A stretch of DNA of 64,000 nt from an uncultured beta proteobacterium (lineage in GTDB: Bacteria; Pseudomonadota; Gammaproteobacteria; Burkholderiales; Burkholderiaceae_C). The notes under the pieces were generated by a model. It was not told the origin of the DNA and searched no databases. It saw only the letters and a list, made by a program, of their open reading frames with translations. The stretch lies in NCBI GenBank assembly GCA_903845935.1, contig CAIMZI010000077.1:17041-81040 (forward strand). Reading direction: 5' to 3'. A program made the translations under genes and the position numbers. Position 1 is the first letter of the stretch. The number at the start of each line of letters is the position of its first letter. Below, piece after piece: positions 62,758 through 64,000 of this stretch.

Positions 62758-63743
62758 AGTCCAGTCCCACCGGGCTGCTTGGCACCCAGCAGCCTTGCGC
62801 GAATTTGCTCCGGCAGGCCGACCAGGCCGCGCGGCAACAGCACCACGCTGGCAATGATGGACAGGCCCAGACCCAGATGCCAGTGCTTGGCAAAGGACCC
62901 AAAAATCGCCTCGGACTTGAACAGCTCCTGCAACAGCGCAAAGGCAAAGGCGCCAATCAGCGCGCCGCGCAAATGGCCCAGTCCGCCCAGAATGATCATG
63001 ATCAGCACTGCGCCCGACAAATGCCAGCTCATCATCTCGGGATTGACAAAACCGTCCTTCACCGCAAACAAAAAACCGGCCAGACCGGCAATGCCGCCGG
63101 ACAAGGTAAACGCGGCCAACTTGTAGGGGTAGGTGGAAAAACCGGTGGCGCGCATGCGCTGCTCGTTGACGCGAATGCCGGCCAGCGCACGGCCGAAGCG
63201 CGAGCCGTTCAGCACCGCTAGGAAACCAAACACCAACAGCAGGCAGGCCAGCGTAAAGCCGTACAAGCTGTTGCCCTTGTCCAGATCGATCCAGCTGCCG
63301 AGCACCGGTTTGAGCGTCAGGTAAATGCCGTCGGTGCCGCCACCCAGCGGCGTGTCGTGCACCACGTAATAGGCCATCTGGGCAAAGGCCAGCGTCACCA
63401 TGATGAAGTACACGCCCTTGGTGCGCAGCGACAGCGCGCCCACCAGAAGCGCATAGCCGGCAGCCGCCGCCACACAGGTCGGCAGCAGCCAGGCGATGGA
63501 AGAGGCGTCGGTATCGCTTGAGAGCAGCACCGCCGCATAGGCGCCAATGCCAAAGAAGGCCGCCTGGCCAAAGCAGATCAGGCCAGTGGCGCCCACCAGC
63601 AACTCCAGGCTGAGCGCAAAGATGGCAAAGACCATGATCTTGGTGACAAAGTCGACGCCATAGCTGCCAGAGACCAGCGGAAACAGGGCCAGCAGTGCAA
63701 AGCAAAGCGCAACAAAAATTGAACGGGAATGCGTCATGGTCAT
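62754..63743 (-). CDS. livM: ABC transporter permease (LivM-like)
   Basis: A 329-residue inner-membrane permease with about nine membrane segments. ELLVGATGLICFGQAAFFGIGAYA (seen as LVGATGLICFGQA) and the late GGLGHLRGALIGAFAFALLQE signature identify the LivM branch. The start is ATG 63743 or, two codons later, ATG 63737. It overlaps the upstream LivH-like gene by ATGA. Substrate is an amino acid, amide or similar compound. Confidence 0.92.
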   Translation of the reverse strand: MTMTHSRSIFVALCFALLALFPLVSGSYGVDFVTKIMVFAIFALSLELLVGATGLICFGQAAFFGIGAYAAVLLSSDTDASSIAWLLPTCVAAAAGYALLVGALSLRTKGVYFIMVTLAFAQMAYYVVHDTPLGGGTDGIYLTLKPVLGSWIDLDKGNSLYGFTLACLLLVFGFLAVLNGSRFGRALAGIRVNEQRMRATGFSTYPYKLAAFTLSGGIAGLAGFLFAVKDGFVNPEMMSWHLSGAVLIMIILGGLGHLRGALIGAFAFALLQELFKSEAIFGSFAKHWHLGLGLSIIASVVLLPRGLVGLPEQIRARLLGAKQPGGTGL

Positions 63744-64000
63744 GCCGCCTTGAACAGGCCGTCAGGCTTCCATAAAAGAATCAAGGCCATCATCACGTAA
63801 ACCAGTACGCCCGCCGCTTGCGGCAGCAGCACCTTGCCAAAGGTATCGACCAGGCCGATCAAGAGCGCGGCCAAGAGCGCACCGCGAATCGAGCCAATTC
63901 CACCAATCACCACCACCACAAAACAGATGATCAGCACCGTGTCGCCCATGCCCGGATAGACCGAGGACACGGGGGCCGCCACCATGCCGGCCAGCACCGC
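63740..64000 (-). CDS. livH: ABC transporter permease (LivH-like), C-terminal part only
   Basis: The frame is open to the right window edge, so only the last 86 residues are present. They contain VVVIGGIGSIRGALLAALLIGLVD and end LLWKPDGLFKAA, the conserved C-terminus of LivH-type permeases. Its stop overlaps the livM ATG (ATGA). The rest of the gene, and possibly the binding-protein gene, lie beyond the window. Confidence 0.88.
   Translation of the reverse strand, partial: AVLAGMVAAPVSSVYPGMGDTVLIICFVVVVIGGIGSIRGALLAALLIGLVDTFGKVLLPQAAGVLVYVMMALILLWKPDGLFKAA

Noticed and set aside
1..64000. CRISPR arrays, tRNA genes, insertion sequences or prophage
   Set aside because: I saw no spaced repeats, cloverleaf-like sequences, transposase or phage genes. 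Short tRNA-like sequences could be missed by eye.

Overview
The window reads as a chromosomal segment of a GC-rich betaproteobacterium, most likely of the Comamonadaceae (Rhodoferax/Polaromonas-like). This placement rests on overall protein character, high GC with strong codon bias, and the arrangement of housekeeping genes (ttcA-folB, glmU/glmS, cca, slt), not on a marker-gene phylogeny. Genes are tightly packed. I place 54 protein genes, two of them cut by the window edges. No intergenic gap exceeds about 240 bases, and I see no tRNA, rRNA, insertion sequence, prophage or CRISPR array.

Layout. 1-2760: a three-gene minus-strand oxidoreductase operon (acuI-like, aldo/keto reductase, 3-hydroxyisobutyrate dehydrogenase family). 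2977-4890: a membrane diguanylate cyclase. 4887-10724: a complete RND efflux system (adaptor, pump, outer-membrane channel) without an adjacent regulator. 10895-14918: a translationally coupled pterin/tRNA operon (two SDR reductases, two dihydroneopterin-aldolase-like proteins, ttcA, a histidine phosphatase), divergent from a MidA-type methyltransferase. 16227-20043: a ROK sugar kinase, an orphan periplasmic binding protein and a chemoreceptor. 20245-23264: a vanadium-haloperoxidase/PAP2-like enzyme coupled to a CRTAC1-type beta-propeller protein. 23305-31479: a xylose operon (xylF-xylH-xylG, ROK repressor, xylB, xylA, Gfo/Idh oxidoreductase). 31665-36243: cca, a GST, a soluble lytic transglycosylase and 5-formyl-THF cyclo-ligase. 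36358-41057: glmU, a small histidine kinase, an Lrp-family regulator and glmS. 41044-42879: a TPR/ATP-grasp-like fusion.

The most interesting block is 43027-60268, an amide/urea utilisation locus. UrtABCDE import urea or short amides. FmdA (formamidase) and AmiE (aliphatic amidase) release ammonia. FmdB is a zinc-ribbon accessory protein. A CodB-like NCS1 permease and a MetX-like alpha/beta hydrolase sit between the two amidases, and a MoxR ATPase/VWA protein pair follows amiE. Divergent from urtA is a 1143-residue receptor in which an NCS1 transporter-like domain, a Cys-rich segment, a histidine kinase core and a receiver are fused. It overlaps the gene for a LuxR-type response regulator. 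I propose a transporter-derived sensor (transceptor) controlling amide import and hydrolysis. A 16-bp near-palindrome in the shared promoter region is the natural candidate operator.

60275-64000: an aldo/keto reductase and the start of a second branched-chain-amino-acid/amide type ABC transporter (livF, livG, livM, partial livH) whose binding protein lies outside the window or elsewhere.
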